Made by a program: the position numbers and the translations under genes
Source of the DNA: Lachnospiraceae bacterium
GTDB lineage: Bacteria > Bacillota > Clostridia > Lachnospirales > Lachnospiraceae
Assembly: GCA_015258095.1 (NCBI GenBank)
Contig: JABZIV010000010.1
Span: 1-57,850 of the forward strand
Length of the DNA stretch: 57,850 nucleotides
Direction of reading: 5' to 3'
Notes under the pieces: generated by a model
What the model was told of the DNA's origin: nothing
The model's input: the letters and a program-made list of their open reading frames with translations, nothing else
Databases searched by the model: none
Shown here: in pieces, positions 17,666-25,728 of the stretch
How the letters are laid out: every line of letters starts with the position of its first letter
Position numbering within the stretch: position 1 is the first letter of the stretch

Positions 17666-18620
17666 CTATCCTCCTCCACAGTTTATTCAGCATTTCTTCT
17701 ACTGCTTCTTCAACCCGTTCATCCGCATCTTCCCTCAATGTCAATGCCAAAGAAAGCTCGTCTACAGTATTTCGTGTGGACAATTTTCGTGGATTGTATC
17801 TCCACATCTCTACTGCCACTTGCACCTTGGAATTCTGCAAGCTATTGGTCGTAAAATCTTTCCATTGAGAGATTCTTTCTGCCGCATAACATCTGACATT
17901 CGGTTCGTTCAGCATGGAATACTCTGCTAAAGCCGAATATCCGCTTTCCAGCAAATCTGTCCCCACGTATTTTTTCGGAATATAAACCGTTCGTTTTATT
18001 GGATTCAGTAACTTATCTCCTGCTTTTTGAAACAGGGTTTTAGGAGATTCTTCAGATTGCATAATCCTCTGTACACCGACTTTCCTGATATGCAATAGTC
18101 CCATTTCTTTAAGCTGTCTCGATGCCCTTGATATAGAAGTAGGTGTCAGTTCCAAGTCCTTTGCAGCTTGACTTGTAGATAATTCCTGTGCGCCTCCATA
18201 AATGAAATGCAGTAGAAGCATCTGCGCCGATGGAAGTATTTCTTCCCGCGGTATTTTTTCCGCGCTGCACCTTTCCTGCAAATACACTGCCATAAAGGGC
18301 AAATAAATTTGTTTTCCATCTGCAACAAATGGAATCTTCTCTCGAATCAAATATTCTCTCTGGCGAAAGCTAAGTTCCTTTAGCACCAGCACAACGGGCA
18401 AGTTCTCATTCTTCTGTATCCGAGCAATATGCTTTTTCAGCAATTCAATCTGCTCCAGTTCTGTCTTAGGATAAAGAAAAATTATCTTCTGTTCATTCAT
18501 AGACACTAACTGTAAGCGATACCTTGTGGCTATAAAATTAGGCAAATGCTTAAACTCTACATCCTTATAGATAACCTTAACTCCAAGAACTTTATTGAGA
18601 TATTCCATGTTATCACCCAT
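17649..18620 (-). CDS. Winged-helix DNA-binding partner of the NTase
   Basis: 323 aa (321 if the in-frame ATG 18608, which follows GGGTGAT, is used). Residues about 145-185 form a MarR-like winged helix: LSTSQAAKDLELTPTSISRA then RQLKEMGLLHIRKVG. The N-terminal 120 residues look like a sensor or nuclease-like fold with no name I can give. The C-terminal part YAAERISQWK recurs in NTase-linked regulators. It probably represses its own promoter at 18641-18669, where TTAACT/AGTTAA boxes lie. It overlaps the NTase by 17 bp. Confidence 0.65.
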   Translation of the reverse strand: MGDNMEYLNKVLGVKVIYKDVEFKHLPNFIATRYRLQLVSMNEQKIIFLYPKTELEQIELLKKHIARIQKNENLPVVLVLKELSFRQREYLIREKIPFVADGKQIYLPFMAVYLQERCSAEKIPREEILPSAQMLLLHFIYGGAQELSTSQAAKDLELTPTSISRASRQLKEMGLLHIRKVGVQRIMQSEESPKTLFQKAGDKLLNPIKRTVYIPKKYVGTDLLESGYSALAEYSMLNEPNVRCYAAERISQWKDFTTNSLQNSKVQVAVEMWRYNPRKLSTRNTVDELSLALTLREDADERVEEAVEEMLNKLWRRIDGCRN

Positions 18621-18623
18621 AAT

Positions 18624-18682
18624 CTTAACTCTTTTTCTGTATTATAACTCTCTTTAAGTTAACATACAATATTGAAGTTAAG
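18624..18682 (-). promoter_or_regulatory. Promoter with AAGTTAAG-type operator boxes
   Basis: Minus strand -35 TTGTAT (18664-18669), 17-bp spacer, -10 TATAAT (18641-18646). Three related boxes surround it: CTTAACTC at 18624-18631, TTAAGTTAAC at about 18655-18663 and GAAGTTAAG at 18674-18682. Two are in inverted orientation across the -10, a plausible autorepression site for the winged-helix gene. Confidence 0.55.
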
Positions 18683-18699
18683 AATGATCATGAGATATT

Positions 18700-18800
18700 T
18701 TTCTCACTGGAGACTTTAAGGATTTTGTTAACAGTTTTCTTTGAGACCCCCAAAGCTAAGTGCAATCTTCTGCTGACTCAATTTCAGATTAGGCTACGAT
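18700..18800 (-). pseudogene. Possible remnant of a transposase helix-turn-helix
   Basis: On the minus strand a frame reads NLKLSQQKIALSFG and, after a one-base shift, a KKTVNKIL-like stretch, as in IstA-type N-termini. No intact gene follows. The rest of 18683-19027 holds no gene I can support. Confidence 0.25.
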
Positions 18801-19027
18801 AGCCGGACAGACAGTTTCCGTTTTTCCGAAATAGCGACTCTGCCACACCGGAATATTCAATAGTATTACTCGAAGTAATAAACTCTCCTAACTTGTTACT
18901 GCACAAGGACTTACAGCATTTTTATCAACACGTTTTGTCCTATAACCCCATTTATCCCTATTCGTACGCTTTTCCTATTCGCTCTATTTTTCCTATTTGA
19001 CAATAATCCGCTTGTTCTACTTAGAGC

Positions 19028-19055
19028 AAAAAAAGAGCTCCCTAATGGGAGCTCT
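19028..19055 (-). terminator. Intrinsic terminator of the cell-wall repeat gene
   Basis: Perfect 9-bp stem AGAGCTCCC/GGGAGCTCT with a 4-base loop, followed on the minus strand by six T. It lies 17 bp after the stop codon. Confidence 0.9.
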
Positions 19056-19072
19056 AATGAAACGCCTTAAAA

Positions 19073-20656
19073 TTACTCAGTCCAGAACGTATCAGTCTTT
19101 CCGTTTCTAGTAATAGAAACGGAGTTTACATCATGTCCATCACCCTTGGTTGTGTAAAGCTTCTTATAGTTAGCGTATACAATCACACCATCTCTATCTG
19201 TTACATAGTAAATATCATTTGCGTCTCTTAAGTTGAACTTGTTCTTCTGAACTGTTCCAGCAGCATTAACAAGTAAATTCGTTCCAGTCGGTGTAGTAGT
19301 TCCATTTGCATACTGAACAACTGTTGTATTGCCAGCAAGCTTATTCTTATTAGCAGCCTGAACAGCGATATAACCGTAGTTAGAAGTATCGTTATCAGCA
19401 GCAAGAACTACACCCTTATTTACATACTTCTTAATCTTAGACTGGAAGTCATTAGCAGCCTTACCATTGTTCAGGAAGTACATCTGATAATCATCATCTG
19501 CGAAGCTAACCTTCTGATATCCGGTCTTTCTGGAGCCATCCTTCTCACCGTCACCGGAGAAGTAGTAGATGTCACCACCGAAGGTGGATCCAAGGTAATC
19601 TTCAAGCTCCATATCGCCAATACTGTCACCAGCAGCATTCTTAGCTACAAAACCGGTACGTCCATTGCTAGATACCTGTAATCCGGAAAGCATACGTCCA
19701 AGCTTATCGAAAGCATAGAACTTGCTCTTAATTCTCTTTACAGTATTCTTTACAACCCTACCGCTGTTGTCAGCCCACCACCAAGAGTAGCTGTCATCGT
19801 AGTAATCATCCTCATTCAACTCCTTACTCGGAACAGCCCAAATCCACTGATTCTTTCTGGCACCGCCATCACCGTTTACATATACGATGTTTGAGCTTGA
19901 AGAATCTGCCGGAAGCATCTCAGCAGGAGAAGCGCTGTTCTTTCTAGCATTGGACCAATCCTCAATCATACGGCCATCCGGGCGGAAGTAGTAAGTCTTA
20001 CCATTGATAGTCTTCCTACCGTTCTTGGTCATCTTGCCGTTGTCATCGAAGTAGAACCAAGCAGTTGTGTCGTTTCCATCTGTATCCTGAACAGTCAACT
20101 GAACCCAACCGTGCTGAGCGGAACCGTCATCAAATCCGCCGTAATAGTAGTCTGCTTCCTGCCAAGCATTGTCATCAGTCTTCAAAACTGAGTCCTCGCC
20201 AAGCCAACCATAAAGCATATAGCCTTCCTGATCAAAGAGGTACTTCTTACCGTTGATGGTTTTGATATCGGAAATAGTAAGCTTATCATTACTGTTTCTG
20301 TAAGCCTTACCGTCTGCGCCGAAATACATCCATCTGTGGTCAGCACCGGTATCACTGGAATCTACGTCGAAAGCTACCCACTGATTGGTAACCATAGCGC
20401 CATCCTGGTTTACATAGTAATAATCACTGTTGTTCTGTACAACTTCGTTGGTAGCCATGTTGCCATCGGACCCAAGGTAGAACCAATAGTCTCCGGACTT
20501 CTTCCAAGCGTCAGCAACCGGGTTGCCATCGTTATCTAAATACTGCCATGTACCTGTTGTGTTGTTCCAACCAGCAGCAAAGCTTACAGCTGAAGCGCCG
20601 ATTGCAAGTAAAGCTGTTGCAGATAAAGCTGCAACCAATTTTGTTTGCTTTCTCAT
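19073..20656 (-). CDS. Secreted cell-wall/choline-binding repeat protein
   Basis: 527 aa with a signal peptide ending SAVSFAA (about residue 28). Nearly all of the mature protein consists of CW_binding (choline-binding type) repeats of about 20 residues: GTWQYLDNDGNPVADAW, DYWFYLGSDGNMATNEVV, TINGKTYYFRPDGRM and so on, with WYF plus DG and GK turns. No catalytic domain is seen. Such proteins attach non-covalently to wall polymers and act as surface or structural proteins. AAGGAG precedes ATG 20656, with its own promoter at 20708-20736 and terminator at 19028-19055, so it is a single-gene unit inside the defence island. Confidence 0.88.
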   Translation of the reverse strand: MRKQTKLVAALSATALLAIGASAVSFAAGWNNTTGTWQYLDNDGNPVADAWKKSGDYWFYLGSDGNMATNEVVQNNSDYYYVNQDGAMVTNQWVAFDVDSSDTGADHRWMYFGADGKAYRNSNDKLTISDIKTINGKKYLFDQEGYMLYGWLGEDSVLKTDDNAWQEADYYYGGFDDGSAQHGWVQLTVQDTDGNDTTAWFYFDDNGKMTKNGRKTINGKTYYFRPDGRMIEDWSNARKNSASPAEMLPADSSSSNIVYVNGDGGARKNQWIWAVPSKELNEDDYYDDSYSWWWADNSGRVVKNTVKRIKSKFYAFDKLGRMLSGLQVSSNGRTGFVAKNAAGDSIGDMELEDYLGSTFGGDIYYFSGDGEKDGSRKTGYQKVSFADDDYQMYFLNNGKAANDFQSKIKKYVNKGVVLAADNDTSNYGYIAVQAANKNKLAGNTTVVQYANGTTTPTGTNLLVNAAGTVQKNKFNLRDANDIYYVTDRDGVIVYANYKKLYTTKGDGHDVNSVSITRNGKTDTFWTE

Positions 20657-20707
20657 AATAAATGCACTCTCCTTTTTTATTTATGGAATAATCCAAGTTG
20701 CGTGACG

Positions 20708-20736
20708 ATTATAAACCCTTTTTTAAATCGATTCAA
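20708..20736 (-). promoter_or_regulatory. Sigma-A promoter of the cell-wall repeat gene
   Basis: Minus strand -35 TTGAAT (20731-20736), 17-bp spacer, -10 TATAAT (20708-20713), about 45 bp before the start codon. Confidence 0.75.
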
Positions 20737-20971
20737 GTTTTTTATAACAAAAGACTGTTTTCTTTTGTTCTTAAGGGTTTTCCTCGTGACTGTCTCAATA
20801 TAGCGTATGTATCTCAATATGTCTATTACAAAGCAAAAACGAATTATTACGAAGTTCTTAAGGTGAATATTAAGAGAAAACTAATAATTATTTTTGCTTT
20901 TTGTTAATCCCCTGGCTTCCTATGTTTTTAGATAAGAAGAATTGCTTTGGCGAAAGAAAGAAAGAAAGAAA
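20737..20971. repeat. Gap with a GAAA tetranucleotide repeat
   Basis: This AT-rich 235-bp gap has no gene. At about 20952-20970 there are four and a half GAAA units directly after the stop of the protease gene. Confidence 0.6.
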
Positions 20972-23437
20972 TTAGATATTTACCTCAACAGGAGCTGCGA
21001 TTTGGTTGATTATAGGAGTGTATAAATCTACATCTTGATTCGGTGTTGAGATGGTTATTATTAGAGAATAGCGAATCTTATCGTTAAAACGATTTAGATA
21101 TCCCCTTTCTTTCCACCATCCTGAAACCGGATAAACGGCAATCTGGTTTATTTCACTCAATTCTACCCCGGTTAATTTCATAAAATCAGAATGAAGTGAT
21201 CCAACATCTCTGACTTTCTTGCCCAAGAACCAGCGATCACTTCCACTAGTTCCATCGCCTTTATCTTTTTTATCATCCCCTCTTGCTTCAACATTGATTC
21301 TTTTTTTAAAGTCTTCCAATGTTTCATTGTTATTGATTACATCAAAGCGAAGACCGCTAGACGCATAGCGATATTTATCTTTCCAACCAACTGCCTCGGG
21401 ACTCGGTTCAATGAAATAAGAGAGTGTCACTCTTAATTCCGCATCCACTTCTCCTAGATCTCTTAGAACCTCTTTGGGCCAAGGAAGTGTATACAAGTGC
21501 ATTTCATTCATTGAATTAGAACCGTTTTCCTTCTTTTTATAAGGCTGCAGTATCTCTTCACTGATTATATTTACCGAGTTATTCATACACTGAATTGCGC
21601 GATTTAAATTCGGAATACCGTACCCACAAGAACGAACGAGATTATATCTCCCCGACCTCTTTTTGTCATCATTACAAAATTGTCTACGCATCTTTTCTGT
21701 CCATCTCGCAGAATGAACCATAAGCCCCCTTACTGTTTCAGGCCATATGTCCGGATACTCGACATAGATTTGAGACGCCATCCACGCAGCCTGTGCAGTT
21801 GCTGAACTCGTCGCCCAAATAGTCGAAAAACGGTGTTTCGAATAATCTTTTCCCGTCGTTAGCAAAGAAAAGTCCGGACATTCCGAATAGTCTGTTCCAT
21901 TTGTTGCAACATTGCTCCCATTTAAAAGAATCTCCGGCTTAATCGGCCACTTTTTATCCCAAATTACTGATGTAGCACTATAGGGAGATAGTTCACCGAC
22001 ATCGGCTAAAGGAGCAAAATCGGAAAAATCTTCATGCTGAATATCAACATCCTGGTTATATGCCCCAATTGTTAAAGCATTCCATGACTGTCCCGGATTT
22101 TCCACACTATGAAGCTCATTCACCTCCGGATATACTACCCCTTTAGCAAATTCATTAGGAAGTACATTTCCGGCACTCACCAGTATTAATCTTTTATCTC
22201 TATCTTCACTGTCAACTCCGGCAGCAAGACTATCTAGAGTGCCTGACCATGAAGACGGCCGGCCATCTCCTTCCGTATATTCCGGTGCAGACACAGCCAT
22301 ACAGATGCTTCGATTCACTTTCGGATTTTGTATTTCCGCTAACGCAACTGCCTGTTCTGTAACGGCTCCATACAACTCTGGATCATTTTCACCTCTAGGC
22401 GGTAAGATTTTCACACTTTCTAATTTGTGCGAAACAAAAACCTCTTCTGTCGAGATAAGCTTTTCTTTCAAATCATAATACAACAAAAGCCCGGCCATTT
22501 CCGTTCCGTGCCCATCATGATCAGAAGTGAACCAAGCAGTATCTACTGACTGAATTCCCCCACGAACTATATGAGGTTTAATTAATGGATGCTCTGCAGA
22601 AATGCCGGTATCCAGTAAACAGACTGTGGTTTTAGAATCCCCGATTCTCAACCTTTCCAACAAATCGTCTTCCCAATTTTTTTGTTCTCCCCTCGAGAGC
22701 CCATCAAAGAAGGAAGTTGATTCAGGCGCTCTTCTGAATTCAGTGATATCATCACATGTCCTTAACAAGTCAATCAAATTGTCTTTATTGGCCTTTACTA
22801 AACAGACCATTCTTTCAGGAAAGCTGATTTTTTGGGATTTACAAGCAATATTTAATTCTTTACAACAGTTCTTAAAATTTGTCTCAACTACATCTTTATT
22901 CTGCTTATATCTTAGCCATACTTCACACCAAACTGCTTCTTGTGCAGGCATAAATTCATTTTTTCCTATCCAGAAAGATTCAATTCTCGCTCTTCTAACA
23001 TATTCTATACTTCGAATTAAGTCATTATTTTTAGGGTTCCCTTTTCCACCCAAACTTTTCCTATATTCATCCACTTTCCGCAAATAATATTCTGTCTTGT
23101 CTAAGGGAACGTATACTGTAGCTTTTGTAGTGTCATTTTCCTCTTGAATATTAAGAAGTCTAATCCCCTTACGTATATTTTCTAGAGATTTTGTATTAAG
23201 TTCCTTATTTGTTTCCCCTGAAAATTCCAAATACAAACCTTCTTTTCCCCTCAAAATTTTCGCTTTGGTTTGAGTCGGAATTTCTTCCATGCATTGTTTC
23301 AACAGACTTTCAATATGCTCTGCATGTTGTCTCGGATTTAATCGTACAGGAAAGGAGTCTGTATTGTGCGCTCCTTCTGAAGAATATGACATTCTGTTCA
23401 CTTCATGGAGAAATATATTACGTTTCTTCCCTGCCAT
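20972..23437 (-). CDS. Subtilisin-like (S8) serine protease, IetS-like
   Basis: 821 aa. Catalytic triad visible: Asp276 in VCLLDTGIS, His310 in DGHGTEMAG and Ser544 in WATSSATAQAAW. There is a 270-residue N-terminal region and a 200-residue C-terminal region with VTLSYFIEPSP, a jelly-roll type P domain. No signal peptide, so it acts in the cytosol. It starts 3 bp after the AAA ATPase stop. An AAA ATPase with a cytosolic subtilisin is the layout of the IetAS anti-phage system. The exact defence role is inferred from that layout. Confidence 0.8.
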   Translation of the reverse strand: MAGKKRNIFLHEVNRMSYSSEGAHNTDSFPVRLNPRQHAEHIESLLKQCMEEIPTQTKAKILRGKEGLYLEFSGETNKELNTKSLENIRKGIRLLNIQEENDTTKATVYVPLDKTEYYLRKVDEYRKSLGGKGNPKNNDLIRSIEYVRRARIESFWIGKNEFMPAQEAVWCEVWLRYKQNKDVVETNFKNCCKELNIACKSQKISFPERMVCLVKANKDNLIDLLRTCDDITEFRRAPESTSFFDGLSRGEQKNWEDDLLERLRIGDSKTTVCLLDTGISAEHPLIKPHIVRGGIQSVDTAWFTSDHDGHGTEMAGLLLYYDLKEKLISTEEVFVSHKLESVKILPPRGENDPELYGAVTEQAVALAEIQNPKVNRSICMAVSAPEYTEGDGRPSSWSGTLDSLAAGVDSEDRDKRLILVSAGNVLPNEFAKGVVYPEVNELHSVENPGQSWNALTIGAYNQDVDIQHEDFSDFAPLADVGELSPYSATSVIWDKKWPIKPEILLNGSNVATNGTDYSECPDFSLLTTGKDYSKHRFSTIWATSSATAQAAWMASQIYVEYPDIWPETVRGLMVHSARWTEKMRRQFCNDDKKRSGRYNLVRSCGYGIPNLNRAIQCMNNSVNIISEEILQPYKKKENGSNSMNEMHLYTLPWPKEVLRDLGEVDAELRVTLSYFIEPSPEAVGWKDKYRYASSGLRFDVINNNETLEDFKKRINVEARGDDKKDKGDGTSGSDRWFLGKKVRDVGSLHSDFMKLTGVELSEINQIAVYPVSGWWKERGYLNRFNDKIRYSLIITISTPNQDVDLYTPIINQIAAPVEVNI

Positions 23438-23440
23438 GTT

Positions 23441-24400
23441 TTATGCCTCCCTGGGGATATACGCCAGCTTTCGTTCATACACAAAGGAAAGAAGTCTTTC
23501 TTCTGTTATCTCACCACCGTATAAAATTGAATCTTTTATAGCATCGTCACAAACGCGAATGATTTCCGCTTGGCTTAAATTCCTTGCCGCTGTAAGCAGC
23601 GCCTCACCGGGAATAAAATCCGGACAATATCCCTCCAATTTAAATTCAAATAATCTCTCTATTTCTCTTTCAGACGGCATTAAATAATGAAGCACATCAT
23701 CAAAACGTCTGAATAATGCCTGATCCAATATCTGCTGATTATTTGTCGCAGCTACTATAATACTATCCGATTCATCTTGCTCTATAAACTGCAAGAAAGA
23801 ATTTAAAATTCTTCGGGCTTCACCGACCTCGTTATCCAAGCCTCGGTCAGCACCAATCGCATCAAATTCGTCAAACAGATAAACTCCTATGCTCGTGTCA
23901 ACCGAATCGAAAATCCGGCGTAGTTTTGCGCTCGTTTCACCCATGAATTTTGTAACTACCTTATCCATTTGAACAATATGGAGAGGCAATCCCAATTCTG
24001 ATGCTATTACAGAAGCCGTAAAGGTCTTTCCCGTCCCCGGATTTCCCTCCAAGAGGATCTTCCTTCTATTGCCATATCCATATTGTTTAAGCTTATTTTT
24101 ATTTCTATACTCTCGGAGTATCCTTTTTATCCTCTCTTCAAGATCTTTAGACACAATAAGATCGGACAATCTATCATTAGGCATCAATGTAAGAAACATG
24201 GAATCGTCATTATTCATTTTTATGATATTATTCTTGTGACGAGTCATATTGTCTACATACTTTTTAAGTTCTCGGGCAACAATCTCATGCCCCTGTTTTG
24301 CTTCAGAGGCTGCGATTTGTAATACGACTGTTTTGAATTTTTCATCATTCTGATCAAGGTGCGCTTTAATCAGGCTTTTTATCTGATCGGAACTAGCCAT
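23441..24400 (-). CDS. AAA ATPase, IetA-like
   Basis: About 319 aa. N-terminal helical region, then a single AAA module: Walker A GNPGTGKT (Lys125), Walker B IGVYLFDEFDA, sensor 1 VAATNN and arginine finger RRFDD, ending in a small helical lid. Resembles FtsH/IetA ATPases that control a partner protease. ATG 24400 is preferred because a GGGGGGG tract lies 7 bases before; 24406 is too close to it. Promoter at 24438-24466. The pair with the S8 protease forms an operon. Confidence 0.8.
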   Translation of the reverse strand: MASSDQIKSLIKAHLDQNDEKFKTVVLQIAASEAKQGHEIVARELKKYVDNMTRHKNNIIKMNNDDSMFLTLMPNDRLSDLIVSKDLEERIKRILREYRNKNKLKQYGYGNRRKILLEGNPGTGKTFTASVIASELGLPLHIVQMDKVVTKFMGETSAKLRRIFDSVDTSIGVYLFDEFDAIGADRGLDNEVGEARRILNSFLQFIEQDESDSIIVAATNNQQILDQALFRRFDDVLHYLMPSEREIERLFEFKLEGYCPDFIPGEALLTAARNLSQAEIIRVCDDAIKDSILYGGEITEERLLSFVYERKLAYIPREA

Positions 24401-24437
24401 ATTCATCCCCCCCTCTATCGCACAAATATTCCTAATG

Positions 24438-24466
24438 AGCATACATTTTCTACTTGACATAGTCAA
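24438..24466 (-). promoter_or_regulatory. Promoter of the IetAS-like operon
   Basis: Minus strand -35 TTGACT (24461-24466), 17-bp spacer, -10 TATGCT (24438-24443). It lies 17 bp from the IS21-type terminus, so the insertion stopped just short of it. Confidence 0.65.
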
Positions 24467-24658
24467 TGGCATTCGTTAATCAAGATTATTCCGGGATACT
24501 TTGAGCCACCTGTCCGGATTTTCGGAGCCACCGTTCCGGAAAAAGAGAGCCACGAATTCCGGTGCCCGAGAGCCACTTTCGTCTCCTGTTTATAGGAAAA
24601 ACTCCTTTATACTGTATGTACACACTCAGGTGTGAATACAGATGAAGAAGTCAAAATT

Positions 24659-24910
24659 ATGACTCAATACCGAGAAATCCTAAGGCTTAACAGCCTGGAT
24701 CTCAGTGAACGCAGCATCACTGCAAGTGCGGGAGTGTCCCGCAACACCGTCAACAAAGTCCTTAAACGTGCTAGGGAGTTACATATCTCCTGTCCGTTGG
24801 ATCACGACATGACGGACAGTGTCTTAGAGGAAATGCTATTTCCGAAAGACAATAAAACTTCCAAGCAGAAGCACCTGCCGGATTTTGATTACATCCGCTG
24901 TATTTGCCAA
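24659..24910 (+). pseudogene. IS21 transposase IstA, 5' fragment
   Basis: The frame begins MTQYREILRLNSLDLSERSI and shows the N-terminal HTH GVSRNTVNKVLKRA, then DMTDSVLEEMLFP and PDFDYIR, all typical of IstA. It runs into IS66 sequence at about 24910-24930 and stops at 24937. The DDE catalytic core and istB are missing. An upstream in-frame ATG exists at 24632. Confidence 0.8.
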
Positions 24911-24922
24911 CCGAAAATTCGG

Positions 24923-25222
24923 TCAATCGCTCATTGAAAACTGCTGAGGGGTTAAAGTACGGGCTTCACTGGTACTGCGCGGCCACTGTAGCTTTCCATC
25001 TGTAAATCGTTTATAGCAAAGAAGCCAACCGTCTCCTTCATAGAGGAGAGCTTTTATGCGATCACATCTTCGACCGCAGAACAAAAAGATGGAGCCTGAT
25101 TCCCTGGGATCAAGTTTAAAACCGGCATTGACAACTGCAATCAGACCATCAATACCGCGTCTAAGGTCTGTATATCCGGCACAGAGATAGATGTGTTTGA
25201 ATCCGGAAGCATCGTTAAGCAT
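24923..25222 (-). pseudogene. IS66 accessory protein TnpB, 3'-truncated
   Basis: 99 aa. Has the TnpB core AGYTDLRRGIDGL, FLFCGRRCDRIKALLYEGDGW and LLCYKR. It ends TPQQFSMSD where intact relatives continue about 15 more residues, so the 3' end was lost at the junction with the IS21 fragment. It overlaps tnpA by 8 bp. Confidence 0.82.
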
Positions 25223-25543
25223 TTTTCAAGACCTTTATAACATTTGCCAGTAAATCCATCGGCGTGTTTTCGTCAATCCCTAAAACTATTTCGTTTACGG
25301 ACGCTGTTAACTTTGGAGATGGATAGCAGGAGGAAACCTCCACCTGTTGCCGTACTTCCACAAATCCACTTTGCGTAAGGGCGGCTTCCTTTACCTTTCG
25401 AAGCCAGTAGAAGTAGGCATTTCTGGAGAGGCCATGCTGTGCACAATAGTCATCTACTTTTAGACCACTCTCCTCGTACAATCTTTAATAATGTTAGCCC
25501 ATTTCCCTGTTCGCATCCTGCTTGTAGCGAGTTTTGTGTTCAT
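25215..25543 (-). pseudogene. IS66 TnpA with frameshift
   Basis: Starts at ATG 25543 as MNTKLATSRMRTGKWANIIKD, then a one-base shift near 25484 before YEESGLKVDDYCAQHGLS, NAYFYWLRKVKEAA and the C-terminal part to 25215. This order is typical of IS66 TnpA. GGGAGGAAT precedes the ATG. Confidence 0.8.
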
Positions 25544-25684
25544 CTTGCATTCCTCCCTGAGGTAGTGTGCAAAGTGGAAAAAGTTTGTAAAGTGGAAAAA
25601 GTGCGTTCAACTTTTCATACTTTTCACGATTATCTCAATTTTTGTAGAGAGAAAAAAGATGACGGGTTATTGACCATTTACCTT
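25505..25684. repeat. 180-bp direct repeat, copy 1 (IS66 5' region)
   Basis: Contains the IS66 end, upstream region and first codons of tnpA. About 93% identical to 27772-27951, no gaps by eye. Carries two tandem AAAGTGGAAAAAGT units. Confidence 0.88.
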
Positions 25685-25728
25685 CAAACGCGCTCATAAA
25701 TATACTTTCATAGACTTTTTTTCACCTT

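Noticed and set aside
25561..25684. Tandem AAAGTGGAAAAAGT units as a CRISPR or iteron array
   Set aside because: Only two units with irregular spacing; explained as part of the IS66 5' region repeat.
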